DNA from: UBA1731 sp963653155
Lineage (GTDB): Bacteria; Verrucomicrobiota; Kiritimatiellia; RFP12; UBA1067
Reading direction: 5' to 3'
Length of the DNA stretch: 36,211 nucleotides
Assembly: GCA_963653155.1 (NCBI GenBank)
Contig: CAVJWR010000022.1
Coordinates: forward strand, 1-36,211
Position 1 is the stretch's first letter. Each line of letters starts with the position of its first letter. Both the position numbers and the translations under genes were made by a program. Below are positions 8,074 to 18,100 of the stretch, in pieces. The notes under the pieces are model-generated. The model saw only the letters and a program-made list of their open reading frames with translations, was not told the origin of the DNA and did no database searches.

Positions 8074-9876
8074 GTGGCAACAGTGAAAAGATTGATAGCG
8101 GCTGTGTCTTTCGCGATGGTCTTGGATGCGTCCGCACGTATGTCGGATGGCATGTACTTCGACCTCAAGTGCCAAGGAGACGCAAATGGCAACGGACGAA
8201 TGGATCTGTCCGAAGTCGTCAACGCTCTTGCGATTGGTGCAGATGGCGGTGGGGCGGCGATTCACGGAAACCCCGCCGACAATCCATCCTCTCACGAGCC
8301 GATCTGCTTCACCGAGGAAACGGCTTGGCGTGCGTTCTATCATCTGGCGTCACCGATTCGTACGGCGCTGAGGCTGCCGCAAAGCTATTATGAGTCGGAT
8401 GACGGGGTGTATCACTATCAGGATTCCGTTGTCTTCGCGAATGCGAAAGCGACTGAGGCATGCGATCAAGGCAGAACTCTGTTCGTGCGTTTCTATTGGG
8501 AAGGACACGCTTACCCAGGCAAACCGGCCCGTCAGGCATTCATCGTGTCCGACTCGTGGAGCTACGGCGCAAACAACGGCTATGCGCTGACACTTGCGCC
8601 GTATGGATCCGACACGGGGCTTATGGTGTGGGTCGGAAACAGGAACAACTTCGTCAAACGTGGCAGCTCGATCGCGTTAATCAACTCAAATCAATGGTAT
8701 GATGTGGTTATTCGACTCGACCAAAGCGGCGGAACGACGAAGGTACGCACGACATTTGGCACGATTGGCTACCATGATGTGTGGGACGGAACGGCGTTGC
8801 TCACCCAGAGTCTCTCTCCGAAGTCGGATGGGCAACTGGTCATCGGCGCCGAGAATGTCGATTCAGGTACAGTTCGCTTTCCGGCCTCGGATGCCAACAG
8901 CCCCAATGTATTCAAGGGACGGATTGCCGAACTGAAAGTCTGGAATCGTTCGCTTTCGGATGAAGAGCTTGGCGCGGTCTTTCGGAACATTTCAGGCGAG
9001 TCGGTGACGGTTGGTGTCGTGAACGGCTCCTCCGACGAGTTCGGCGCGGCACCGGCCGAAGTCTTTGACCCTCAGACCATGGCGTGGGACCAGATGCGCA
9101 AGGAGCTGACGGCCGAGCATCCGTCACTGAAGCTGGCGATGGCATTTCCGCGCGAAGAGGCGGAGATAGGAAAGACGCTTCTGGTGACGCCTGTCCTCGG
9201 GGATGTGGAGTCCTGCGACGTCGAGTTGCTGGTCAATGGATCCCCAGTGGCGGAGGCACGTCTGAATGATGGCGTTGAAACGCCGTTGCACATTCGGAAC
9301 AGACGTTGGAAGGCTGACGCAGACGGCAAGGTGCAACTGGAACTTCGCCGTACGGGAGACCTAACCGGGACGCTTGGCATTGATGCGCTTTCGTTGGGAG
9401 GCTCTTGGCAGTTGGGGCTTCAGGATAACAGCTGGACCGATTTCGCGTGGGAAAATGATAAGGATGCGTTTGCCGATTACTTTGTCGGCGATCCCGACAC
9501 GACCAATCACTTGCGTCGCGCGGTGTTTGAAGTGGGCGGCTCCAGTTCAAAGACGCAGATCGCCATAAACTTCTATTGCCCGGCATCGATCAAAGACTTC
9601 GGGTCAAAGTTGACCGTCCGTCTCCTCAACAAGGCCGGTCAGGCGTCAGAGGCCATTCCGTACACCTTCATGGTCAACAGTGAACATACGTTCAACTGTT
9701 CACTGGCGCGGTACGATTCGGTGACGCTGGATATTCCGCCTGGGACTTTCAAGGCGGGGTACAACTCCATCACGGTTGAACACCATGCGACCACGCCTGA
9801 CAGTTGGGCGGGCATGGACTTCTATCGTCTGGAGTTCGAGTGCCCACGCCCAGGAATGGTGGTGTCTGTCAGATGA
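8074..9876 (+). CDS. Secreted LamG-domain protein with an EF-hand/dockerin-like loop
   Basis: This 600-residue protein starts at GTG 8074, 7 bases after AAGGGG. A signal peptide (VKRLIAAVSFAMVLDASA) comes first. Residues about 38-49 read DANGNGRMDLSE, a complete EF-hand calcium loop of the kind found in dockerins, though only one copy is present. Residues about 95-300 form a LamG/concanavalin-like lectin fold (VWNRSLSDEEL near its end is typical of the LamG_3 family). The C-terminal 250 residues look like beta-sandwich modules and end in GMVVSVR. It probably binds glycan outside the cell. I see no catalytic residues. It has its own promoter inside the carbohydrate cluster. Confidence 0.75.
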   Translation: MATVKRLIAAVSFAMVLDASARMSDGMYFDLKCQGDANGNGRMDLSEVVNALAIGADGGGAAIHGNPADNPSSHEPICFTEETAWRAFYHLASPIRTALRLPQSYYESDDGVYHYQDSVVFANAKATEACDQGRTLFVRFYWEGHAYPGKPARQAFIVSDSWSYGANNGYALTLAPYGSDTGLMVWVGNRNNFVKRGSSIALINSNQWYDVVIRLDQSGGTTKVRTTFGTIGYHDVWDGTALLTQSLSPKSDGQLVIGAENVDSGTVRFPASDANSPNVFKGRIAELKVWNRSLSDEELGAVFRNISGESVTVGVVNGSSDEFGAAPAEVFDPQTMAWDQMRKELTAEHPSLKLAMAFPREEAEIGKTLLVTPVLGDVESCDVELLVNGSPVAEARLNDGVETPLHIRNRRWKADADGKVQLELRRTGDLTGTLGIDALSLGGSWQLGLQDNSWTDFAWENDKDAFADYFVGDPDTTNHLRRAVFEVGGSSSKTQIAINFYCPASIKDFGSKLTVRLLNKAGQASEAIPYTFMVNSEHTFNCSLARYDSVTLDIPPGTFKAGYNSITVEHHATTPDSWAGMDFYRLEFECPRPGMVVSVR

Positions 9877-9948
9877 CGTGACGGGGATGGGTCCCACCAC
9901 CATGTTGGGCTTGTTAGAGATCATTTCCACATCAAAAAGAAAAACATA

Positions 9949-11901
9949 GTGAAAGACATGAAGAAAATTATTGCCTATGCAATGCTGACGATTCCGTCGG
10001 TGATGCTTGCCGCCAAACACGTGCCGATCGTCAATTCGGCGTTCGAGGACTCGAAGACCGGTGTGCCACCGGGCTGGACGTTGTGCAGCGATGGCTTCCG
10101 TCTGATTAGCGGCAACGGGTATTACGGTACGCTGGGTCTGGCGTGGGAATCCACGACCCCATGTTCGGTCACGAATGCCGTCGCCACACAGAAGTTGACG
10201 GGGTGGCGCAAGGGTGTGCGGTATCGCTTTTCGGTCTATGTGCGGGCCATTAATCTGGATTGCCCGTCGGGATACCCCTACATCGGGCTGAGTTTCGGGA
10301 ATGGCGTGGCGGGAGGGACGTGTGACGTCCGCAAGGAGATTCCCGTGTCTGGCACCGAGAGCTTTGCGCGGTACGAGGGATTCATCGAGAAGCTTCCCGA
10401 CGACGTGAAAGACCTCACTGTCGTGCTCGGCGTCTCCAAGGGGACTACGGGGCGTGTCATATTTGACAACGTCGATATCGAGGAAATGCCGGAACCGTCA
10501 CTGTCATTCCTTTGCTCGAACGTCTATCGGTCGATGGCGAACGAAGGAGAGGCCTCGTTCCATGCGCCGATCTATCCGCCGTGCGATCCAAAGCGCAGCA
10601 CGGCGGTGTTCTCCTTCACGGATGTGACTGGAAAGGTGGTTCGGCGCAAGGCGGACATGCTTGCGGCGGACAGGATGTCGATTCACATCGCAGTCGGGGA
10701 TATGGCGTTCGGAACGAATTCCGTAATCGCCGAACTGGCTTTCGGCGAACACGTCTCGCGGGCGTCGCTTGATTTCATCCGTGTCCACGAACTTCCAAAG
10801 CGGCGCGTATGCATTGACCGTCATGGACGCTGCCTCGTGGATGGTAAACCATTCTATCCGTTGGGCATGTTCGCCAGCAGTGTCAACGAGAAGATACTCG
10901 AAACGTACACCAATGGACCGTTCAATTGCATCATGCCATACAATCCAGTCAATCGCGCCGCGCTTGACGCCTGTCAGGCGGCTGGCGTGATGGCGTTCGG
11001 TGGACATGGTTCCGTGATTTTGGGATCCTATTGGGGCAAGCGGCTCAACCTCGACACGCAGGAGAAGGTCGAGGAGTTCCACCGTAAGGACGTGATGTCG
11101 CTCAAGGATCATCCCGCGCTGCTCGGATGGTACATGTTCGACGAGTCCCCTGCCAGCGAGATTCCGGCGCGGAAGCGGCTGTGCGACCTCTATCGCGAGT
11201 GGGATCCAGACCACATCATGTGGGCAGTCCATTGCCGTGCCGACGACCTTCAGGGATTCATACAGGCGGCGGACGTGCTGGGCATCGACTCGTATCCGCT
11301 TGGCTATAACGGCAACAAGGCCGAGCAGGTTCTGGCGGCACCGACGATCCTGACGCGCAAGTGCCTGGACCTGACGTTTGGCGCCGTGCCGTTCTGGAAC
11401 GTGCCGCAGTCATACAGCTGGTCGTGGCTCAAGGTAGACTGGAATCCGGGTGCGAGATTCCCGACGATGGCCGAAATGCGCAACATGAACTGGCAGCACA
11501 TCGCCGCCGGCGCCAACGGCATCATCTCCTATTCCTTCGGATCCATGCAGAAACAACCCGACTTTCCGGAACTCTGGAAGCAGACTGTCACCGCACACGA
11601 GGAAATCGCGAAGTTCGTGCCGGTGCTGCTGTCGGTCGATCCCACGCCAGCCGTCGTATCATCCTCCCCACTTCGCCTGTCGTGCCGCACGTGGATGAAG
11701 GACGGTAAACTCTATCTGCTGGCCTGTAATCTGACGACGAAGCCGATCTCCGAGACGGCTGAACTCGCCGATGGAGACTGGCGCCTTGAAGGGCGGTGCC
11801 TGGACGATGGCGAGGTGTCGGTCTCTGGCCGGAGAGTCAAATACGAGTTGCCGGCGATGGGCGTGTCGTTCGTCTGCTTGACGAGCGGGGGGGGCAAGTG
11901 A
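9949..11901 (+). CDS. Secreted CBM plus TIM-barrel glycoside hydrolase-like protein
   Basis: This 650-residue protein starts at GTG 9949 or, three codons later, at ATG 9958, whose MKKIIAYAMLTIPSVMLA is a good signal peptide; there is no strong ribosome-binding site for either. Residues about 25-180 resemble a family 4/9-type carbohydrate-binding jelly roll (VPPGWTL, later GRVIFDNVDIEEM). A sandwich linker follows. Then comes a TIM barrel from about 290 to 560, opening with VDGKPFYPLGMF and carrying the candidate catalytic acids D398-E399 in GWYMFDESP. The C-terminus is a small sandwich. This layout fits clan GH-A enzymes, but the exact family is not certain. The stop overlaps the GTG start of the next gene by four bases, so the two are translationally coupled. 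Confidence 0.72.
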   Translation: MKDMKKIIAYAMLTIPSVMLAAKHVPIVNSAFEDSKTGVPPGWTLCSDGFRLISGNGYYGTLGLAWESTTPCSVTNAVATQKLTGWRKGVRYRFSVYVRAINLDCPSGYPYIGLSFGNGVAGGTCDVRKEIPVSGTESFARYEGFIEKLPDDVKDLTVVLGVSKGTTGRVIFDNVDIEEMPEPSLSFLCSNVYRSMANEGEASFHAPIYPPCDPKRSTAVFSFTDVTGKVVRRKADMLAADRMSIHIAVGDMAFGTNSVIAELAFGEHVSRASLDFIRVHELPKRRVCIDRHGRCLVDGKPFYPLGMFASSVNEKILETYTNGPFNCIMPYNPVNRAALDACQAAGVMAFGGHGSVILGSYWGKRLNLDTQEKVEEFHRKDVMSLKDHPALLGWYMFDESPASEIPARKRLCDLYREWDPDHIMWAVHCRADDLQGFIQAADVLGIDSYPLGYNGNKAEQVLAAPTILTRKCLDLTFGAVPFWNVPQSYSWSWLKVDWNPGARFPTMAEMRNMNWQHIAAGANGIISYSFGSMQKQPDFPELWKQTVTAHEEIAKFVPVLLSVDPTPAVVSSSPLRLSCRTWMKDGKLYLLACNLTTKPISETAELADGDWRLEGRCLDDGEVSVSGRRVKYELPAMGVSFVCLTSGGGK

Positions 11902-14000
11902 GCGGCTGGCGTGTCACCCTGCCGTTGACGGTGCTTGCCTTGGCGATGGCCGCCATCGCCGAGACACGTTCATTCGTGCCGGCAACGGCCGAGGTGCGTA
12001 CGTTCCACGGGATGCCTACGCTGTTCGTGAACGGACGTCCATCTACTGGGCTGATGCACTGGAACCGGGTTATGAAGCCGGAGGACATTGCCGTCTTCCG
12101 CGATGCGGGCATTCACCTCTATTCCTTCATGGGTACGCCGATGATGCGGCGCGTTCCAGAGGAAGAGGTCGACTACGGAGACGGATTCTTCCCGCTTTCT
12201 GAGCTGACGCCAGAGTACATCGACAGGACGATGGAAATGATCGTGGCGAACGATCCGCAGGCGAAGGTCGTTGTGCGCTTCCGCCTCACAACGCCATCCT
12301 GGTGGAGACGCGAACATCCGGACGATTGCGTGAAGATGTACAGCTTCAATGATCGGCGACTTGTGAATCGCCATTGGGCGACACCCGGTTCGCCCGCCTG
12401 GCGGCAGCTGACGGAGAAGGCCATGCGCGAAACGGTCGCCATGTTCGAGCGCAGGTGGGGCGACATAGTGATCGGCTATCATCCGGGGATGGCCTGTTGC
12501 GCGGAGAATGCCTACGAATGGGCGAACGGCGTTGCGGACTATTCGCCGGTGCAGTTGAAGGCCTGGGGGCGTGAGCCGCCGGATCCGGAAATCTATGTCT
12601 CAAGGGCCATCGGCGACACGCGCCGACTGCTTGATCCGTCGGTTCCTGACGAACGCAACGCCATCGAGTTCCTCCAGTTCCAGTCCGAGCGCATGGCCGA
12701 TGCGGTCTGTTTCCAGGCGCGTGTGGTCAAGGACGAGCTGCGGCGTTTGGGACGCACCAAGGTGTGTGGAACCTTCTATGGCTATATGTCCATGCCGGCA
12801 AACGAGTGCGGGTTGCTGACGAGCGGTCATCACGCGCACGAGCGAGTCCTGACTTGCCCTGACATAGACTTCATCGCGGCTCCGATCGATTATGGGGCGC
12901 GTCAGCCGGGCGGCACTTCGTTCGCGCAGCTCCTGCCGGGTTCAGTGCGTCTTCACGGCAAACTCTATTATGCGGAGGAGGATACGCGTCTGCATTGCGC
13001 GACCGAAGACTTGGCTCGCGTCTCCGCCGACATCAAGACGAGTTCCAACGTTTTGCGACGGGATTTCCTTGATGCCTGGAGCCATGGCGGTGCGGTGTGG
13101 TGGATGGATCTGTTCGGTTTCGGCTGGTACCGTGACCAGTCATTCATGTCACCTCTGAAGGAGTTCGCAGACTTTGCTGAGGATGAGCTGGCGAACCGCG
13201 AGAGTGCTGCTCAGATCGCCGTGTTCGTGTCCGATCGCTCGATTGCCTTGGAGCGCGTGGCGCCCGTGCCGCTGTCCAACGCCCTCGTCGGGCAGGGGCT
13301 TCAGGAGATTGCCGCCTGCGGTGCGCCGTATGACATCTACCGTATCGAAGATATCCCATTGGTGGCGCAGCGCAATCTGCTTGGTGCCTATAAGATGGCT
13401 CTTGTGCTGAATGCCCACATGGTGGACGATCCGTTGCGGCAGGAGATTCGGCGTACCCTGTGCCGGGACGGGCGCTCTATCGTTTTCACTGGCTTGCCGG
13501 GATATGTGCGTGGGCAGTCCGCCGCCGCGTCCAACGTGACAGACCTGACGGGCATTGCCGTGGCCGAGGTGCCATGCCGCGATTCGTTCGTAGTAGAGGC
13601 GTTCCCGGACGGAAAGAGGCTGTCGTACGGCGAGATGCGGCGGTCTGATCCGAGTCTCGTAATTGTCGATCCGGCAGCGACGGCCGAGGGCTGGTTCGCG
13701 CAAGGAACGGACAGTCGATACAATCCGTCCATAGCCCAGGGAGTCGCCTTGGCGACGAAGGAATGCGATGGATGGACGAGCGTTGTCAGCACGGCGACGT
13801 TTCTGCCGTCGGATATCATCCGTCGTATGGCCGAGCGGGCTGGCGTCCACATATACTCGCGGCACGGTGATCAGGTGTTCGCCGGGAAGGGCTGGTTCGC
13901 AGTGGCGTCAAAATGGACGGGCGAGCATATCCTGACGGATCTCAATGGAAGGGTACGCAAGGTCACGATGCGCCGAGGCGAATGCCGTGTGTTCCGGTAA
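11898..14000 (+). CDS. GH42-like secreted glycoside hydrolase
   Basis: The start chosen is GTG 11898, in a GTGA overlap with the preceding stop and after a G-rich stretch. It gives a 700-residue protein with a signal peptide (WRVTLPLTVLALAMAAIAE). The upstream ATG at 11796 lies deep inside the previous gene and was not used. A TIM barrel follows, with FVNGRPSTGLMHW, RLTTPSWWRREHPDD, then CCAENAYEW and KLYYAEEDTR; the last resembles the acid-containing strand of GH42-type beta-galactosidases. The later part (IAVFVSDRSIALE through IVFTGLPGYV) resembles the GH42 trimerisation Rossmann-like domain. It is probably an exo-acting galactosidase or arabinosidase-like enzyme. Specificity is not determinable. 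Confidence 0.7.
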   Translation: MSGWRVTLPLTVLALAMAAIAETRSFVPATAEVRTFHGMPTLFVNGRPSTGLMHWNRVMKPEDIAVFRDAGIHLYSFMGTPMMRRVPEEEVDYGDGFFPLSELTPEYIDRTMEMIVANDPQAKVVVRFRLTTPSWWRREHPDDCVKMYSFNDRRLVNRHWATPGSPAWRQLTEKAMRETVAMFERRWGDIVIGYHPGMACCAENAYEWANGVADYSPVQLKAWGREPPDPEIYVSRAIGDTRRLLDPSVPDERNAIEFLQFQSERMADAVCFQARVVKDELRRLGRTKVCGTFYGYMSMPANECGLLTSGHHAHERVLTCPDIDFIAAPIDYGARQPGGTSFAQLLPGSVRLHGKLYYAEEDTRLHCATEDLARVSADIKTSSNVLRRDFLDAWSHGGAVWWMDLFGFGWYRDQSFMSPLKEFADFAEDELANRESAAQIAVFVSDRSIALERVAPVPLSNALVGQGLQEIAACGAPYDIYRIEDIPLVAQRNLLGAYKMALVLNAHMVDDPLRQEIRRTLCRDGRSIVFTGLPGYVRGQSAAASNVTDLTGIAVAEVPCRDSFVVEAFPDGKRLSYGEMRRSDPSLVIVDPAATAEGWFAQGTDSRYNPSIAQGVALATKECDGWTSVVSTATFLPSDIIRRMAERAGVHIYSRHGDQVFAGKGWFAVASKWTGEHILTDLNGRVRKVTMRRGECRVFR

Positions 14001-14016
14001 TGTTCCAGGAGGAAAG

Positions 14017-15054
14017 ATGAACGAAGCGAAAAACGGTCTTATGTGGTGCGAACTTGTGCACCTTGGGTCTAACATGTGGTGGGACGCACCGCAGGATTCC
14101 GCGCACATAGATCCCAAGTATCGGTATCGATATGCCGTTGATCACATGAACTTCGAGGAAAAGGAATGGTTGGATTGGACTCGGCGCATGGCCGAGATCG
14201 GAATGAACACGCTGATCATCGACCTTGGTGAGGCCCTGCGGTATCCAAGCCGACCAGAACTTGCCGTGCGCGATGCGTGGACGCCTGAACGGATGCAGAA
14301 GGAGATTGCGCGGCTCAAGGGAATGGGCATCGAGGCCATACCGAAGCTGAACTTCTCGACTTGCCACGATGCCTGGCTTGGCGAATACCACCGGATGGTC
14401 TCGACGACGGAATACTATCGCGTTTGCGAGGACGTGATTCGCGACACGTGTGAGATATTCAAGACGCCTCGATTCCTGCATATTGGCTTTGACGAGGAAG
14501 ACGTTCGGGATATGCCTTTGCACTGCTATGCGTCCGCGAGGCAGGGCGAACTCTGGTGGCATGACTTCCTGTGGTTCGTGTCCGTTGTCGAAAAGCAGGG
14601 GTGCCGTGCGTGGATGTGGTCGGACGCGGCTTGGCATCAGCCGGAAGCGTTCTTGCGACGCTGTCCTAGAACCGTCATGCAGTCAAACTGGTATTATGAC
14701 GACGAATGGGCGCCGCAGGCAGACGGCAAGTTCAAGTCTGCTCGTGCGGAGCAGATTTTGCGTACGTTCGACAAACTGGACAAGGCCGGGTTCGAGCAGA
14801 TCCCATGTGGCACGAACTGGCAGTATTCGATGCAGGATATGAAGGGGCCAGATGACATGCGGTTTCCGAATCTCGTCAAATACTGTTCGGGCCACATATC
14901 GGAGGAACGTCTGAAAGGATTCCTTATGGCGCCCTGGTGGGGCTTTGAGCCGGATGGCGCGTGGAGCGGGCCTGGCATAATCGCCCGCAACCGAAAGATG
15001 TACTTCGACTCGATGGAGATCGTACGGAGGGCCATGCGGACACGCCGCAAGTGA
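14017..15054 (+). CDS. GH20-like TIM-barrel protein, intracellular
   Basis: This 345-residue protein starts at ATG 14017, behind AGGAGG, 16 bases after the preceding gene. There is no signal peptide. The barrel contains LIIDLGEALRYPS, PKLNFSTCHDAW and HIGFDEED (H155, D159, E160), which resembles the Asp-Glu pair in HIGGDE of GH20 hexosaminidases. It is paralogous to the exported protein at 19241-20398, with matching blocks across the whole length (HLGSNMW, DLGE, PKLNFS, WWHD, QSNWYY). It may act on imported oligosaccharide or be a remote GH20 relative with another specificity. Confidence 0.7.
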   Translation: MNEAKNGLMWCELVHLGSNMWWDAPQDSAHIDPKYRYRYAVDHMNFEEKEWLDWTRRMAEIGMNTLIIDLGEALRYPSRPELAVRDAWTPERMQKEIARLKGMGIEAIPKLNFSTCHDAWLGEYHRMVSTTEYYRVCEDVIRDTCEIFKTPRFLHIGFDEEDVRDMPLHCYASARQGELWWHDFLWFVSVVEKQGCRAWMWSDAAWHQPEAFLRRCPRTVMQSNWYYDDEWAPQADGKFKSARAEQILRTFDKLDKAGFEQIPCGTNWQYSMQDMKGPDDMRFPNLVKYCSGHISEERLKGFLMAPWWGFEPDGAWSGPGIIARNRKMYFDSMEIVRRAMRTRRK

Positions 15055-15086
15055 CAAGGCAAAATCGAAAGCGCCGACTGCACTTG

Positions 15087-15095
15087 TGGTATAAT
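15087..15095 (+). promoter_or_regulatory. Extended -10 promoter of the GH106 gene, predicted leaderless
   Basis: TGG (15087-15089) followed by TATAAT (15090-15095) ends 7 bases before ATG 15103. There is no Shine-Dalgarno sequence and no convincing -35 box. Confidence 0.6.
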
Positions 15096-15102
15096 TCTCC
15101 GC

Positions 15103-18100
15103 ATGAAGTTTTCCATTTCCATTTTTGCCGGCGCTTTCCTTCTGTCGGCTGGCGCTTTTGACGACATCTCGTTCAGGAGCCCGAAATCGGAAAACCATCC
15201 GGAGACATGGTTCCATCTGATTGGCGGAAACGTCTCAAAGGCTGGGATGTCCGCAGATCTCGATGCGATCGCGTCTGTCGGCATTTCAGGCATTCAGCTT
15301 TTCCACGGGCAGTTCGGGGGGGCTTGGCCAGGCGTTGAACCGCAGATACCTTGCCTGGGCAAAGACTGGGATGACATGATCCGCTTCGTGGCGGATGGAT
15401 GCAAGGCCCGTGGACTTACGTTCAAGATGCAGAACTGTCCAGGCTGGTCCATGAGCGGAGGCCCATGGATCGCCCCTTCGAACGCGATGCGTAACCTCAC
15501 GTATTCGCGCACGGATATCGAGGGCGGCAAACGGGTCTGCCTTGAGCTTGCCGTTCCGAGGCTACCGGCCCCAGAGATCAAGCTCTCCGATGAAGACCGC
15601 GATTACCGGGATCTTTTTGTGCTTGCGTTCCCTACGCCCGCCGACGACGATCCGGAATATCTCGAACCGTCGTCCATGCGGACGGAACGGTACGAGGATA
15701 GGCTTGTCCTCACGTACCGCTTCGACAGGCCTGTCACGATACGTTCCTTCGAGTTGCCGCCGCCGCGCCAGTTCAATCCCCAATGGACGTACAGTCCAGA
15801 CGCGAAGGTTGAGCTTTGCGCGGCCTACGACGGGGAGGACGCCGTAAAGGTCGCCATTGAAGACGACATCCCGCAGGGATGCTGGCAGGATGCTGTGCCG
15901 CTTACGTTTTCGGTGTTTGGCGGGAAGAACTCTACGAAAAGTGATCTGCCGCCTGCCGACACATGGCGTTTGACGATCAGCCACAAACATCCGCTTGCCA
16001 TCAAGCCATCGGTGCGGTTCAGCGAGGGAGTGAGGCTAAACAATTGGCAGGGCAAGGCAGGATGGGTGTTGCGCGGCCTTGGCGTCAGTGCGGGCGGTGG
16101 CGGAGACAGTCGATTTTTCGTGAGGCGGGAGTCCATCGTTGACATAACGGGGCACTATGTTGATGGGCGACTGGATTGGACACCGCCACCAGGGAAGTGG
16201 ACGATCCTGCGCATAGGCCACGTGAACAACGGATCGAAGAACGGCCCCGCGCCGTTGGAGGCCACGGGGTGGGAATGCAATAAGCTGGATGCCGCAGGAA
16301 TAGACGCGCATCTGGCCGCATACATTGGACGTCTTGTCGATGGGCCGCTATCGGGCGGCAGACTGAATGGCTTTGTGGTGGACAGCTGGGAGTGCCGCAG
16401 ACAGACGTGGTCGGCGAACCTGGAGCGCGACTTCCGTGCGCTGCGCGGATATGACTTCAGGAAGATGCTTCCGGCTGTATTCGGATGGGTGTTGGATTCG
16501 CCGGACGCGACGGAATCGTTTTTGCGCGACTGGCGGCAGACGCTTGGCGAACTCGTTGAGCGGAACTACTATGCGCGGATGTCGGAGTTCGCGCGAAGGA
16601 ACGGACTGTCGGTGCAGTATGAGACGGCCTTTGGCGATGTCCTGCCGGGTGACATGCTGTCATTCTGGAAATACTGCGACACCCCAATGTGCGAATTCTG
16701 GTTCCCGCGTGCGGAGGTGTCGGTCGGGTCCGACGACTACAAGCCCGTGCTGCCATGCGCCTCTTCGGCCCATGTGTACGGTAAGCGGCACGTCGCCGCC
16801 GAGTCGTTCACGACAATGCGGTTGCGGTGGGATGAGGACTTGAAGCGACTGAAGGCATGCGCGAACCATGCGTTCTCGCGAGGGGTGACGCACCTCGTGC
16901 TGCATACGTACACCCACAATCCCCGTACCGACTGGAAACTTCCGGGCACAAGCTTCGGCACAAACATAGGAACGCCGTTCATCAGGGGGCAGACGTGGTG
17001 GCGTTTCATGCCGGAATTCACAAAATGGGCGGCACGGTGCGGAACGATGCTTGAGCGTGGGTTGCCGGCGAATGACATATTGTGGTTCCTTGGCGAGGAT
17101 GTGGGGCACAAGCCGAGCGAGCGCAGTCCATTCCCGAATGGATATAAGTACGACTACGTGAACCGCGATGCGCTGCTCAACCGCATTGCCGTAAAGGATG
17201 GCTTGTTCACTACGCCAGCGGGCGTGACATGGAAGTTCCTGTGGGCGCCTCGTGGCGGCTATGTGTCGGAAGCGGTCACCAACAGACTGAAGGAATTTGA
17301 GTCTGCTGGTGGGAAGGTGATAACCGAGAGCGTAGTAGGCATGAATGGGCTGCGCACAGTGCCATGGGACGTGGTTAGGAGGCAAGTCCCGGACATGGAG
17401 TTGCCGGATGTCGAGTGCGGTCCAGACGCGAACGGCAGGGTGTTGGGCGATTGGAGAAAGGGCGAGATGCCGGTGGAATGGATCCACAGACGGGACGCAG
17501 ACGAGGATTGGTATTTCGTGTCCGCCAACGGAATGGATTCTTACGAGGGCGATGTGACGTTCCGAATGGACGGGGCTGTCTCTGTGCTGGATCCGGTTGC
17601 GGGAAGTCGTTCCGTTCCGCACTTTCGACGTACGGAGGATGGGCGCACAACGGTTCGCCTGAATCTAGCCCCGGCAGAGAGCTTGTTTGTCGTATTCTCG
17701 CACACTGGCGGAAAAGCGGTGAACGGGGCGCCCGGAATGAACAGGGAAAAGGGGAGCGGTGTCGTGCGCAAACTGTCCGAATGGACTGTTTCCTTCCCTG
17801 CCGGATGGGGGGCTCCTGAGACGCTGAAGATATCCGAATTGTGTCCGTGGGCCGAATTGCCGATCAGTGATGAGGGACGTCATTTCTCAGGCACGGCGGC
17901 ATATCGCACAACGCTTGATTGCGTGGCCGGGGGCAGCACGGAACTCGATCTCGGCGAAGTTGAGACGGCGGCGGAGGTGTTTCTGAACGGCGAGTCGATC
18001 CGCAAGCTATGGGCGCCGCCGTACAGGTGCGAGATCGGGCCGTTCCTGAAAGAGGGGAAGAATGAGCTTCGTGTGGATGTCACGTCCACATGGTTCAATC

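Noticed and set aside
10504..11232. Minus-strand open frame of 242 codons
   Set aside because: It lies fully within the CBM/TIM-barrel gene, in a shadow frame without a start context.
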